Source of the DNA: Bradyrhizobium sp. sBnM-33
Lineage (GTDB): Bacteria > Pseudomonadota > Alphaproteobacteria > Rhizobiales > Xanthobacteraceae
Assembly (NCBI RefSeq): GCF_032917945.1
Contig: NZ_CP136624.1
Span: 1,240,001-1,304,000 of the forward strand
DNA: 64,000 bases
Direction of reading: 5' to 3'
Shown: positions 34,506 to 43,050 of the stretch, one piece after another
Layout of the letters: each line of letters starts with the position of its first letter
Numbering within the stretch: position 1 is the stretch's first letter
Translations under genes and position numbers: made by a program
The notes under the pieces: model-generated
What the model saw: the letters and a program-made list of their open reading frames with translations, nothing else
What the model was told of the DNA's origin: nothing
The model's database searches: none

Positions 34506-35612
34506 TCATCTGCTTTCAGAGGCAGTCCTGACGCGAGCGCCCTCATGGAGGAGATGAGCGCCGAGGGAAACAATCGGATCACCAGAGCTCAATCCAGAGA
34601 TCACGGCAGTTTCGCTGCTCACCCGAACAAGTTTGACGGGCCGAAAGCGTACGGTCGAGGTGACGCTATCCAGGACCCAAACACCGGTCTTCCGGCCGTC
34701 ATCGAGCACGGCTCCCAGCGGCACCTGGACTTCCGGCTGACTCGCCTGGCTTGCCAGCCGAATGGTTACCGTCGCGCCAAGCGGTGCCGCCGCGGCCTCA
34801 CCGTCGAGCACATAACGTGCCTCATAGGTACGGGTCTGAGCATCGGCGGCATCCGACAACTGCCGCAGATGCGCCGTGTAGCGCCGCCCATCGGCCGCCC
34901 CATACACGCTGGCCTCGGCCGCGGAGCCGATGGCTGGCCGGATCGTTTCGGGAAGCGCGACCACAGCTTCGCGGGGGCCGGCCTTTGCGATCCGAACGAC
35001 CGTCTGGCCGGCCGAGACGACCTGCCCGGGCTCGCCAAGCGTTTCGACTACCGTTCCGTCCGCATCCGCTACCAGGACCGAGTAGGTCGCCTCATTCTCG
35101 GCGACCCGCGCATCCGCTTCAGCGGTGGCGAGTTGCGCCTCGGCCGTATCCAACGCGGCCTTCGCTTGCTCATAGCGCTGTCGGGAAGCCCATCCGTTGC
35201 TCACCAACTTGGCGTATCGCTGTTCATCCGCTTCGGTCTGAACGAAAGATGCACGCGCGGCGGCAACGGCGTTGCGCTTTGCCGTGACCGCAAGGCGAAG
35301 GTCGGTTTCGTCGATCCGCATCAGCGGCTGACCGGCTTTGACCTGCTGACCGGCATTCACAAGCCGTTCCACGATCTTGCCGGCGACGCGAAAACCGAGG
35401 TTGCTCTGGACTCTCGCCCCTATGATGCCCGTGAAGCCGCGTTCGGATCCGGCCACCTGCGCCGCGGTCGCTACTCTGACGATCGGTGGTTCCTGCCTCG
35501 GGTCGCTCACGGCGGAGGCTGCCTGCGTGCGGATGGAAAGCGCGGTGAATGCGGCCACGCCGGATACGGCGATCAGGATGCTGCCCAGCACAATAACGGG
35601 TCTCTTTTTCAT
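34506..35612 (-). CDS. RND efflux membrane-fusion (periplasmic adaptor) protein
   Basis: A 368-residue HlyD/AcrA-type adaptor. It is anchored by an N-terminal helix (VIVLGSILIAVSGVAAFTAL); the lipoyl halves are GFRVAGKIVERLVNAGQQVK then AGQPLMRID and ADGTVVETLGEPGQVVSAGQ; between them is an alpha-hairpin (AKRNAVAAARASFVQTEADE). Beta-barrel and membrane-proximal parts follow. It joins the pump to an outer-membrane channel, which is not encoded here. First gene of the operon, divergent from the TetR gene across a 49-bp near-palindrome. Confidence 0.9.
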   Translation of the reverse strand: MKKRPVIVLGSILIAVSGVAAFTALSIRTQAASAVSDPRQEPPIVRVATAAQVAGSERGFTGIIGARVQSNLGFRVAGKIVERLVNAGQQVKAGQPLMRIDETDLRLAVTAKRNAVAAARASFVQTEADEQRYAKLVSNGWASRQRYEQAKAALDTAEAQLATAEADARVAENEATYSVLVADADGTVVETLGEPGQVVSAGQTVVRIAKAGPREAVVALPETIRPAIGSAAEASVYGAADGRRYTAHLRQLSDAADAQTRTYEARYVLDGEAAAAPLGATVTIRLASQASQPEVQVPLGAVLDDGRKTGVWVLDSVTSTVRFRPVKLVRVSSETAVISGLSSGDPIVSLGAHLLHEGARVRTASESR

Positions 35613-35631
35613 GCTATCGCCTCATTCGAAA

Positions 35632-35680
35632 TAGATTGCGTTTGAACTCTATATCTGATATAGATTACGAATGCAATCTA
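35632..35680. promoter_or_regulatory. Nested 49-bp near-palindromic operator between the efflux operon and tetR
   Basis: Outer arms TAGATTGC (35632-35639) and GCAATCTA (35673-35680) and a perfect inner palindrome CTATATC-T-GATATAG (35649-35663) share one centre at 35656. Most intervening positions are also symmetric. It lies 20 bases before the adaptor start and 17 before the TetR start, so one bound repressor could block both promoters. I infer it is the operator of the adjacent TetR protein. Confidence 0.8.
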
Positions 35681-35696
35681 AAAAATGGAGGTCGAC

Positions 35697-36275
35697 ATGC
35701 GAGTGAGTCGCATTCAGGCCGCGGAAAACCGCGAAGCTGTAATCAATGTGGCAAGTCGCCTTTTTCGGGAGTGCGGCTTTGACGGCATCGGCCTTAAGGA
35801 TCTGATGAAGGGTGCCGGCCTGACCCAAGGCGGCTTTTACAAGCAGTTCGCATCAAAGGAAGATTTGGCGGCGCAAGCCTCCCGGCGGGCATTGGAGAGC
35901 GCCACCCTCCGATGGTCGACAGCGACCGCGGCGAAGCCTGAGGATCCGCTTGGCGCGGTGATCGCGTTCTACCTCAGCACGGAACATCGCGAAGAAAAGA
36001 TGGACGGCTGCCCAGTCGTGGCGCTCGGCTCTGACGCCGCCAGACAGGGCAGCGACGTGAAAGCGTCATTCGAAGCCGGCATCAAATCGTATCTCGAACT
36101 CCTAGGTCGTTTGATTGCCGAGACTGACGGCGAGGAGCCTGATGGCAAAGCCATGGTCATTCTCGCGACTATGGTCGGTGCGCTCACGCTATCGCGCGTC
36201 GTCAACGACCCCGATCTGGCTCAGGCCTTTCTGGATAGGGCGGTCGAACACATTCGCGAAACGGTCGCCGCTTGA
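35697..36275 (+). CDS. TetR-family regulator of the RND efflux operon
   Basis: A 192-residue repressor. The HTH is INVASRLFRECGFDGIGLKD then LMKGAGLTQGGFYKQFASKE, of the AcrR/NemR-like type; the C-terminal ligand domain has EHREEKMDGCPVVALGSDAA with a single Cys in the GCP motif found in redox-sensing or electrophile-sensing members. I chose ATG 35697 (GGAGG upstream) over 35685. It is divergent from the pump operon and followed 32 bases later by a hydrolase gene. A damaged copy of its 3' third lies at 37410-37640. Confidence 0.88.
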   Translation: MRVSRIQAAENREAVINVASRLFRECGFDGIGLKDLMKGAGLTQGGFYKQFASKEDLAAQASRRALESATLRWSTATAAKPEDPLGAVIAFYLSTEHREEKMDGCPVVALGSDAARQGSDVKASFEAGIKSYLELLGRLIAETDGEEPDGKAMVILATMVGALTLSRVVNDPDLAQAFLDRAVEHIRETVAA

Positions 36276-36307
36276 AAGATCGCCCCTCAAAGCGCAGGAG
36301 AAATCGA

Positions 36308-37168
36308 ATGCTTAGCGTGACAAGAGCCAAACCAAGTTTGCTCAAAATATCGGATACGCTTAGCCTGCGTTTTCAAAAGATCGGCAGCGGGCCTCCGTTA
36401 CTGCTCATACATACGATCCGGACGCAGCTCGAATATTTCCGCAGTCTGGCGCCGCTCCTCGCGACATCGCACACGGTGTACGCCATTGACCTCCCAGGCC
36501 ACGGACACTCTCCAATAGATCCAAGCGCGAGCTTCGACGAACCCTATTTCAGGCAGGCCGTCATTCGCTTCATCGAGGAGCTAAACCTCTCGGCCGTCAC
36601 GGTTGTTGGCGAGTCGATCGGCGGGGCATTGGCCCTTACAGTGGCGGCGGCGCTTCCGCAGCGGGTGAAGCGGGTCTATGCGATCAACCCCTACGACTAC
36701 GAGACCCGCTACGGGGACGGTATTCGACGCGGCAACTGGTTCGCGAATTTTATCATCGGAAGTTTGCAGATCCCGGTACTCGGCGCGATGAATGCATCGC
36801 TCGAAAACAAGATGGTTCTCGGCAAGATCATGGGCGGCGGATATCACGACCCGCGCAAACTGCCGGCCGATTTGCTTGCTGAGTTCGATGAAGTAGCCCG
36901 CCGCCCGGGATACAAGGGGATCGCACGCAAGGTGCTGGCAGGCTGGCGGTCCTGGAGCAAGGCACGCGATTACTATCGGCAGGTCTCGGCGCCTGTGACG
37001 CTCATTTACGGCGATAGCGATTGGTCTCGGCCAAATGAACGCGAACGCACACGGTCGCTGATTCCTGCCTCGCAGATGGTGACGCTCAAAAATACCGGCC
37101 ACTTCTCAGCTGTTGAGAATCCGTCGGAGCTGGCTCGCGTGATAATGGGGACCGAATGGCCGCAATGA
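36308..37168 (+). CDS. Alpha/beta-hydrolase fold protein
   Basis: A 286-residue hydrolase: oxyanion region PPLLLIHTIRTQLEYFRSLA, YAIDLPGHGHSPID, nucleophile elbow VVGESIGGALAL (Ser), acid in LIYGDSDWSRP and His in LKNTGHFSAVENP, all in order. Cytoplasmic, no signal peptide. Start ATG 36308 has GGAGAAA upstream. It follows the TetR gene by 32 bases and probably shares its transcript and inducer response. The substrate is unknown; an ester or lactone of the efflux substrate is a guess. Confidence 0.82.
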   Translation: MLSVTRAKPSLLKISDTLSLRFQKIGSGPPLLLIHTIRTQLEYFRSLAPLLATSHTVYAIDLPGHGHSPIDPSASFDEPYFRQAVIRFIEELNLSAVTVVGESIGGALALTVAAALPQRVKRVYAINPYDYETRYGDGIRRGNWFANFIIGSLQIPVLGAMNASLENKMVLGKIMGGGYHDPRKLPADLLAEFDEVARRPGYKGIARKVLAGWRSWSKARDYYRQVSAPVTLIYGDSDWSRPNERERTRSLIPASQMVTLKNTGHFSAVENPSELARVIMGTEWPQ

Positions 37169-37236
37169 TCAAACACGGGAGTGTGCAACTATGCTCAAGC
37201 GCCTCTGGGAAAGCTTGAATTACTGGGCTGCTAGGC

Positions 37237-37401
37237 ATGGACGATCCGCGCGGCGAGTACATGTTTAGGCTGGAAGAGCGTGTTGCGAAGCTCGAGCGCG
37301 AAGTTGAAGGTCTTCAGATCCAGTCCCGAACAACGCCGGTTGGCTCGCCGGATGACCGCGTCCATCGATGCAAAGTCATCTTCAACAGTGAACGCCGCTA
37401 A
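37237..37401 (+). CDS. Possible small coiled-coil protein (54 aa)
   Basis: A 54-codon frame, MDDPRGEYMFRLEERVAKLE then REVEGLQIQS, with a clear heptad pattern (L/V at a and d) followed by a polar tail. The composition suggests real coding DNA. No good ribosome site is seen. It lies between the hydrolase gene and the TetR duplicate, in a region that looks rearranged. Another short frame (25 codons, from 37192) precedes it and is less convincing. Confidence 0.35.
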   Translation: MDDPRGEYMFRLEERVAKLEREVEGLQIQSRTTPVGSPDDRVHRCKVIFNSERR

Positions 37402-37409
37402 TTCAAGAC

Positions 37410-37640
37410 GACTGTCACAAGTTGAAGCGTCGTTTCGAAGCCGGAATCAAAGCGTATCTCGAAATCCTCGGTCGTTTGATTGCCGAGACTGACGGCGAGG
37501 AGCCTGATGGCAAAGCCCTGGTCATTCTCTCCACGATGGTCGGTGCGCTCACGCTATCGCGCGTCGTTAACGACCCCGGTCTGGCTCAGGCCTTTTTGGA
37601 TAGGGCGGTCGAGCACCTTCGCGAAACGGTCGCCGCTTGA
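37410..37640 (+). pseudogene. Duplicated 3' fragment of the TetR gene at 35697
   Basis: About 72 codons (FEAGIKAYLEILGRLIAETD, then GEEPDGKALVILSTMVGALT to the stop) match the C-terminal third of the upstream TetR protein with only about seven substitutions, and the DNA is over 90 percent alike from about 37418 to 37645. The copy has no HTH, and one extra base near its left edge shifts the frame. It is a partial direct duplication, so it offers a substrate for recombination that would delete the hydrolase gene. Confidence 0.85.
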
Positions 37641-38036
37641 AAGAGCGTTGACCTAACTTGGTGGCCTCAAGAGTTTCAAAATAGAACTATTTTTCCCGCC
37701 GTCTGACCCGGGCTCGGCGATGAACCCGCGTTTGTTGATTGCCCAAGGTCGCTCAAAAGACCGTCTCGCGAGCACTTACTCGCGCAGCCATGAGGCGATA
37801 GTGCGCCAGTGTCTCCAGCGATCACTTGAATCCGAATAGCCATTAATTCGTAGAGAATCGGGCCGCTGAGCGGGAAGAAATGCCACGCCACTTCCTGGCA
37901 GATTCAGCGCACGAGCGCGCCGCGGCTCCGCAGCTACTAGCTTGAAAGCAACAGTGGCCACAGTTGAACTCGTAACTTTTGCGAGTGCGTCGGTAAGCTC
38001 GCCGCTCGCTCGTCGGCGAAACGATCATCTAAGTGC
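37641..38036. other. Gene-free stretch before the catabolic cluster
   Basis: About 400 bases without a supported gene. Frames here are short and lack protein-like composition. It marks the junction between the efflux block and the catabolic cluster. Confidence 0.4.
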
Positions 38037-38065
38037 TTGACTAGTTCTAAAAAAGAACTGTAGGC
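38037..38065 (+). promoter_or_regulatory. Promoter with AGTTC-N7-GAACT palindrome (site 1)
   Basis: The -35 box TTGACT (38037-38042) is followed by the 17-bp palindrome AGTTCTAAAAAAGAACT (38043-38059), which fills the whole spacer, and a weak -10 at 38060-38065. It reads toward the substrate-binding protein gene at 38250. The same arrangement occurs at 42232 and 45856. I infer binding by the HxlR protein encoded at 41579-42091. Confidence 0.75.
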
Positions 38066-38249
38066 TGCAGGGAGAAGATGGCCGATCGCAACGGCCGCGA
38101 CGTGCCGGGTGCAGCGCTGAATGGAAAGGCGCTGGGACCGATTTACCGAAATTCCCGATGTCGGCTCGCACCGATGAGGGGCGAGTAGGCGGCGGCACAA
38201 AAACAAGAACCACGTGCCCGCAAGGGCGCATCGCGTTTGGGAGGAGAGA

Positions 38250-39467
38250 ATGTTGATGAAATGGAAAACCGTAGCGGCTCTGACTTTACTTTTGAGCGGG
38301 CCTGCACTTTTGAGCGGGCCTGCATTCGCGGCTGAAGAGCCTGGAATTACAGCGACGGAGATCAAGATCGGCGGCGTTTTTCCCTTCAGCGGACCGGCCT
38401 CATCGATCGGGCTCGTGGGCAAGGGAGTTATGGCCTACATACAATCGGTCAACGATCGCGGCGGCATTAACGGACGCAAGATCAACTACGTCGCGTATGA
38501 CGACGCATACAGCCCTCCCAAAGCGGTGGAGCACGTCCGCAAACTGGTTGAGAGCGACGAAGTGTCGTTCATGTTCGGCCAGCTCGGCACTCCCGGCATC
38601 TCGGCTACGGCAAAATACCTGCGCTCGAAAGGCGTGCCCAGCATCGCTATTATCAGCGGTTCTTCCAAATTTACTGACGTCGCGAATTACCCGCTGACGA
38701 CGACGGGTCTTGTCAGCTACGACACCGAAGGAAAGATCTACGCCAAATATCTGACGAAGACGCTGCCAAACGCCAAGTATGCCATCCTCTATCAGAACGA
38801 CGACCTCGGCAAAGACTACGTCAACGCCTTCAAGGCGTTTCTCGGCAAAGATTTCGACCGACAGGTCGTGACGGCTTCCTACGAGGTCACTGAACCGACG
38901 GTTGATTCGCAGGTCGTCAACCTGAGGAGCTCCGGTGCGGACGCTCTCGTGATCGCCGGCACACCGAAGTTCGCCGCGCAGGCGATCCGGCAAGCATCGG
39001 TGATCGGCTGGAAGGCGACCGTGATCATCAATTTCCCATCCGGCTCGGTCGGAGGCACGCTCGCACCGGCCGGTCTCGACAAATCGGTCGGCGTGATCGT
39101 CGGTACGACCAACAAGGATATTCTGGATCCGGCATGGAATAACGACCCGGGTATGCAGGCCTTCCGGGTGTTCTTTGACAAATATTTGCCGGGCGCCGAT
39201 ATCACCAACGGCAGCTATCTGACCGGCTATCAGCAAGGCATCCTGCTCGAGCAGATTCTAAAGCAGTGCGGCAACGACCTGTCTCGCAAGAATATACTTG
39301 CGCAGGCCAAGAACCTGAAGGACTTCGTCGTTCCGACTGCGCTGCCCGGCATCAAGGTCAACACGACCGATACCGAGAACATGATCTGGACACAGATGCG
39401 ATTGCAGCGATGGACAGGCACGGGTTGGCAAGCCTTCGGGGAAGTGCTGGACGCCAGGTCCGAGTGA
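38250..39467 (+). CDS. LivK-type ABC transporter substrate-binding protein
   Basis: A 405-residue periplasmic binding protein of the branched-chain amino acid (type I fold) family. It has a signal peptide with a curious internal repeat (LLSGPALLSGPAFAAE), then GITATEIKIGGVFPFSGPAS, MAYIQSVNDRGGINGRKINY, VSFMFGQLGTPGISATAKYL and a C-terminal GWQAFGEVLDA. In catabolic clusters such proteins often bind aromatic acids. No permease or ATPase genes are adjacent, so it must use components encoded elsewhere. Start ATG 38250 is preceded by GGGAGGAGAG. Confidence 0.88.
   Translation: MLMKWKTVAALTLLLSGPALLSGPAFAAEEPGITATEIKIGGVFPFSGPASSIGLVGKGVMAYIQSVNDRGGINGRKINYVAYDDAYSPPKAVEHVRKLVESDEVSFMFGQLGTPGISATAKYLRSKGVPSIAIISGSSKFTDVANYPLTTTGLVSYDTEGKIYAKYLTKTLPNAKYAILYQNDDLGKDYVNAFKAFLGKDFDRQVVTASYEVTEPTVDSQVVNLRSSGADALVIAGTPKFAAQAIRQASVIGWKATVIINFPSGSVGGTLAPAGLDKSVGVIVGTTNKDILDPAWNNDPGMQAFRVFFDKYLPGADITNGSYLTGYQQGILLEQILKQCGNDLSRKNILAQAKNLKDFVVPTALPGIKVNTTDTENMIWTQMRLQRWTGTGWQAFGEVLDARSE
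38288..38323 (+). repeat. Perfect 18-bp tandem duplication in a signal peptide
   Basis: ACTTTTGAGCGGGCCTGC occurs twice head to tail (38288-38305 and 38306-38323), adding six residues in frame (the LLSGPA repeat) to the hydrophobic core of the binding protein's signal peptide. Confidence 0.95.
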
Positions 39468-39657
39468 CTTCGCACGGGCGAAGCGACGGGTGCGGCAGTT
39501 CGCGCGCTGATGCGAACTGCCGACCGGTCTGGCCCGATCGACAGCCCAATTGTCGGCTCGCATGATCCAAGCGGTAGACGCAGCAGCGATGGCATCAGGG
39601 TGGTGAATCGCGTCTCGCGGGCTCGTCGGACCATCACAGCAATTCAGGAGTTTTTCG

Positions 39658-41460
39658 ATGTCGACGAAGGCACTGACGTTTGCGCCGAGGGAGCTTTCCA
39701 TAGAGCGTCGAACCGACGGCACACTGATATTGAGTTCGCCCGTTGAGCTGGGGGAATGCGATTGGCGCATCACGGACTTCCTCCCGACCTGGGCAAATTC
39801 CGTTCCCGATAGAATTTTTCTTGCGCAACGCGATGCTAACGGGGGATGGGACGAGATCACCTATCGCGAAGCATGGTTGCAGGTTCAGGCGGTCGGCCAA
39901 AGCCTGATCGATATGGGCGCAAAGCCGGCTGACAAGCTGGCGATACTTTCAGGAAACTCCATCGAGAACGCGGTGATCTCGTTTGCCGCGATGTCGATAG
40001 GAGTAATCCTGGCGCCGATCTCGCCTAACTACACGCTGATGCCCGGCGGCCTAGCTCGTCTCAAGGATATAGCGGAGGCGCTCCGCCCGAATTTCGTTTT
40101 CGTCCAGAGCGGGCGCGACTTTTCCGCCGGTCGCTCGATTCCCGAACTGACAGCCGCAACCTGGATCAGCGTCGATGGCGCGCCGGACACCGTCCCTTTC
40201 GGCGTACTGACATCCCGAACGGCGAGTGAAGGATTCGCGGATGCTTCACGTGCGGTTTCCTGCGACGCTGTCGCAAAGATTCTGTTCACATCCGGTTCGA
40301 CGGGTTTCCCCAAAGGCGTGCTCAATACCCATCGCATGCTGGCGAGCTCCCTGCAAATGGGCAGTCTGCTGGTGTCTCCTCCGGACGCGCCGGTGCAGGT
40401 CGAGTGGCTGCCCTGGCACCATACGATGGGCAGCAACGTGATCCTTCACGGCATTCTCAAAAATGGCGGGACGCTCTACATCGATGATGGCCGGCCGCTG
40501 CCTCAGCTCTTCCACAAGACGATCGCGAATCTCACGGAGATTTCGCCCACCGCCATGTTCAACGTACCCGCCGGCTATAATCTCTTATGTGACGCGATCG
40601 AGAACGACTTCGAACTTGGTGCCAGCGTGTTCAAGCGGATTGACAGATTGAGCTATGCCGGGGCTGCAATCTCGCAGGGAACGCTTGAAAAACTCTATCG
40701 GCTGACATCGTTGATCACAGGCCGGCGGATCCCGGTCATGTCGGGCTACGGCACCACCGAAACCGCCCCGACAATCAGTACGACTCACTGGGCCACGGAC
40801 CAGCCGGGAGAGATTGGACTTCCCGCGCCGGGTCTGCAGCTAAAGCTGATCCCGGTCTCCGATACTTACGAGGCAAGGGTCAAAGGACCCAACGTTACGC
40901 CAGGTTATCTCGGAAGGCCGGATTTGACGGAAAAGGCCTTCGATGAGGAAGGGTTCTATCGCATCGGCGATACCGTCTCGTTTCTGGATCCTCAGAAGCC
41001 GGAGCTTGGGCTGCGTTTTACAGGCAGAATTTCCGAGAACTTCAAACTCGCGAACGGCACATGGGTCTCGATCGGGAATATGCGCGCGGCAATCCTGGCT
41101 GCAACGCGCGGCGTACTGCTGGACATTGTCGTTGCGGGAGAAAATCGTGAATCGTGCGCGCTGCTCTGCTGGTTGAATCCAACCGAGGCAGCACGGATTT
41201 CGAAGGCTCCAGCCGCGGATTTGACCTGCGACCCTCTCGTGATTCAATTCCTGAAGGATCGTTTTCAGGAATACAACGAAACGGTCGGAAGCAGCGAAAG
41301 AATCTGTTCGTTCTCGCTGCTGAAGGATCCACCGTCATTGGCGGCAGGAGAAATCACCGACAAGGCCTACGTCAATCAACGTGCCGTGCTGAAACATCGC
41401 TCTGACCAGGTCGAACGTCTCTACTGCAATGAAGCAAGTCGAGAGGTGATCCAGGTCTGA
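39658..41460 (+). CDS. Feruloyl-CoA synthase-like AMP-dependent acyl-CoA ligase
   Basis: A 600-residue adenylate-forming enzyme that should activate an aromatic or phenylpropanoid carboxylic acid to its CoA thioester. It has the P-loop ILFTSGSTGFPKGVLNTHRM, SGYGTTETAP, and RFTGRISENFKLANGTWVS, and near the C terminus EITDKAYVNQRAVLKHR, the mark of the feruloyl-CoA synthase branch, which differs from the usual GK-lysine ending. Sequence and length (about 600) fit that branch. It follows the binding protein by 190 bases on the same strand, so uptake and activation are linked. Confidence 0.85.
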   Translation: MSTKALTFAPRELSIERRTDGTLILSSPVELGECDWRITDFLPTWANSVPDRIFLAQRDANGGWDEITYREAWLQVQAVGQSLIDMGAKPADKLAILSGNSIENAVISFAAMSIGVILAPISPNYTLMPGGLARLKDIAEALRPNFVFVQSGRDFSAGRSIPELTAATWISVDGAPDTVPFGVLTSRTASEGFADASRAVSCDAVAKILFTSGSTGFPKGVLNTHRMLASSLQMGSLLVSPPDAPVQVEWLPWHHTMGSNVILHGILKNGGTLYIDDGRPLPQLFHKTIANLTEISPTAMFNVPAGYNLLCDAIENDFELGASVFKRIDRLSYAGAAISQGTLEKLYRLTSLITGRRIPVMSGYGTTETAPTISTTHWATDQPGEIGLPAPGLQLKLIPVSDTYEARVKGPNVTPGYLGRPDLTEKAFDEEGFYRIGDTVSFLDPQKPELGLRFTGRISENFKLANGTWVSIGNMRAAILAATRGVLLDIVVAGENRESCALLCWLNPTEAARISKAPAADLTCDPLVIQFLKDRFQEYNETVGSSERICSFSLLKDPPSLAAGEITDKAYVNQRAVLKHRSDQVERLYCNEASREVIQV

Positions 41461-41578
41461 GGACGAGTTCAGCCGGCCGCGACCGTCGACGGACATCTCG
41501 TGTCCGCCATTTGGTGCCTACGGGTATGCTTGCGCTGACATCTGCTTAGCATTGCGGTAGCCCGCGTGCGCAGCCACC

Positions 41579-42091
41579 TCAAGCGGCGCTGCGGCGCGCC
41601 TTCGCCTTCGGTTTCTCCGGCTCCTTTATTGCCGGGGTGTTTCGGGCACCGGGGCCGGGGTGGGTATGAACCTCCTTGGCCGAAAGCGGCTCGCCGCATT
41701 CGGAGCACACCATTACCGGATCGAAGTTCTTGCCGCATTTGCGGTGCTGGTGCAGCAACGGCCGCCCGCGTTCGTCGACCATGTGCGTGTCGCCCCAATG
41801 CACGATTGCCATCATGATTGGATAGAGATCGAGACCCTTTTGGGTGAGAATATACTCGTGCCGTTTGGGCGACTCCTGATAGGGAATGCGGCGCAGCACG
41901 CCTTGCCGAACCAGTTTCTTCAGCCGCTCGGCGAGCAAATGCCGTGTAATCCCGAGCGCGGACTGAAATCCTTCGAAGCGGCGCGTGCGCAGGAAGCATT
42001 CGCGCAGGATAAGAAGGGTCCAACGGTCACCGATCACGCCGATGGTGCGGGCCATCGAACACGGCTCTTCTTCAAGGGCATCCCATCGCAT
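41579..42091 (-). CDS. HxlR-family transcriptional regulator (candidate regulator of the cluster)
   Basis: A 170-residue winged-helix regulator: CSMARTIGVIGDRWTLLILR, CFLRTRRFEGFQSALGITRH and LLAERLKKLVRQGVLRRIPY form the canonical HxlR domain. It has an unusual C-terminal extension with a Cys pair in KCGKNFDPVMVCSECGEPL (a zinc-ribbon-like module) and a Lys/Arg/Pro tail. Start ATG 42091 has AGGA. It is divergent from the isomerase gene; the shared intergenic region holds palindrome site 2, so it may repress itself and the cluster. Confidence 0.88.
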   Translation of the reverse strand: MRWDALEEEPCSMARTIGVIGDRWTLLILRECFLRTRRFEGFQSALGITRHLLAERLKKLVRQGVLRRIPYQESPKRHEYILTQKGLDLYPIMMAIVHWGDTHMVDERGRPLLHQHRKCGKNFDPVMVCSECGEPLSAKEVHTHPGPGARNTPAIKEPEKPKAKARRSAA

Positions 42092-42231
42092 TTCCTGCTC
42101 TCCAGTCCATCAGGCACCCTGTTTTCCGCTCGAATCTCCAGGGAACCGCCGCTTCCTTACCATTCTAGATAGGTACTCAGCTCCAAACAATCCCTATGGA
42201 TCGGGCGAAACCAGCAGAAATATGCAACGGT

Positions 42232-42260
42232 TTGACAGTTCGTTTTTAGAACTGTAAACA
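42232..42260 (+). promoter_or_regulatory. Promoter with GTTC-N7-GAAC palindrome (site 2)
   Basis: A perfect -35 box TTGACA (42232-42237) overlaps the palindrome ACAGTTC-GTTTTTA-GAACTGT (42235-42255; core GTTC 42238-42241, GAAC 42249-42252). A -10-like TAAACA follows at 42255-42260. It reads toward the isomerase/CoA-transferase genes and lies in the shared region with the divergent HxlR gene. Confidence 0.75.
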
Positions 42261-42316
42261 AATGGTAGCCGGAGTACCAAACCTGATCATTCGAAACGCT
42301 CGCGGGAGGAGCCGAC

Positions 42317-42949
42317 ATGTCCCTGAAGGTAGAATTCCAGTTCGATTTCGGCAGCCCGAACGCTTATCTGGCGGAAGTCGCCATTCCCGGGATCGAGCGG
42401 CGGACCGGCGTCAAATTCGAGTACGTCCCGGTTCTGCTTGGCGGCATCTACAAGGCGACGGGTAACATGTCGCCGTTCGACTCGCTTCGCGGAATCAAGA
42501 ACAAACCGGAATACCAGGCACTCGAGACTCAGCGGTTTATCCGGCGCCATAACGTCACGAAATTCCGGCAGAATCCGTTCTTTCCGGTCAACACCTTGAT
42601 GCTGATGCGCGGTGCCGTCGCGGCCCAGTTCGAAGGCGTGTTCGAGCCATATTTCCGCGCCGCCTACCATCATATGTGGGAAGAGCCGAAGAAGATGGAT
42701 GACCTTGAAATCTTCCGTAACGCATTCGTCTCCTCGGGCATCGATATCGACCGGCTGATTGCGCGTGCTCAGCAGGATGATGTCAAGAAGAGGCTGATCG
42801 ACCTGACCAACGACGCCGTCAGCCGGGGAGCATTCGGCTCGCCGACTTTCTTCGTTGGACAAGAAATGTTCTTTGGCAAGGATCAGCTCCGCGACGTCGA
42901 GGAGTCGATTGTCGAACAGACCCGGCAACCCGTTCCAAGAACCGCTTGA
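42317..42949 (+). CDS. 2-hydroxychromene-2-carboxylate isomerase-like DsbA-fold protein
   Basis: A 210-residue kappa-GST-like isomerase. The N terminus VEFQFDFGSPNAYLAEVAIPG carries the Ser that contacts glutathione; PVLLGGIYKATGN and the end SRGAFGSPTFFVGQEMFFGK then DQL complete the family pattern. Known members act in naphthalene-type degradation with glutathione as cofactor; here the exact reaction is unknown. It is the first gene after palindrome site 2, and the CoA-transferase gene follows about 100 bases later. A broken relative lies at 54569-54670. Confidence 0.87.
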   Translation: MSLKVEFQFDFGSPNAYLAEVAIPGIERRTGVKFEYVPVLLGGIYKATGNMSPFDSLRGIKNKPEYQALETQRFIRRHNVTKFRQNPFFPVNTLMLMRGAVAAQFEGVFEPYFRAAYHHMWEEPKKMDDLEIFRNAFVSSGIDIDRLIARAQQDDVKKRLIDLTNDAVSRGAFGSPTFFVGQEMFFGKDQLRDVEESIVEQTRQPVPRTA

Positions 42950-43050
42950 AGTAGGGCATTGCGGTCTGGGAGTATCGTGGCGAGGCCATGCGCGGGGAAA
43001 CTAAACCTGTCCTCGGCCCTTTGGCAGAACAAAATTCAGGGAGAATGCTC

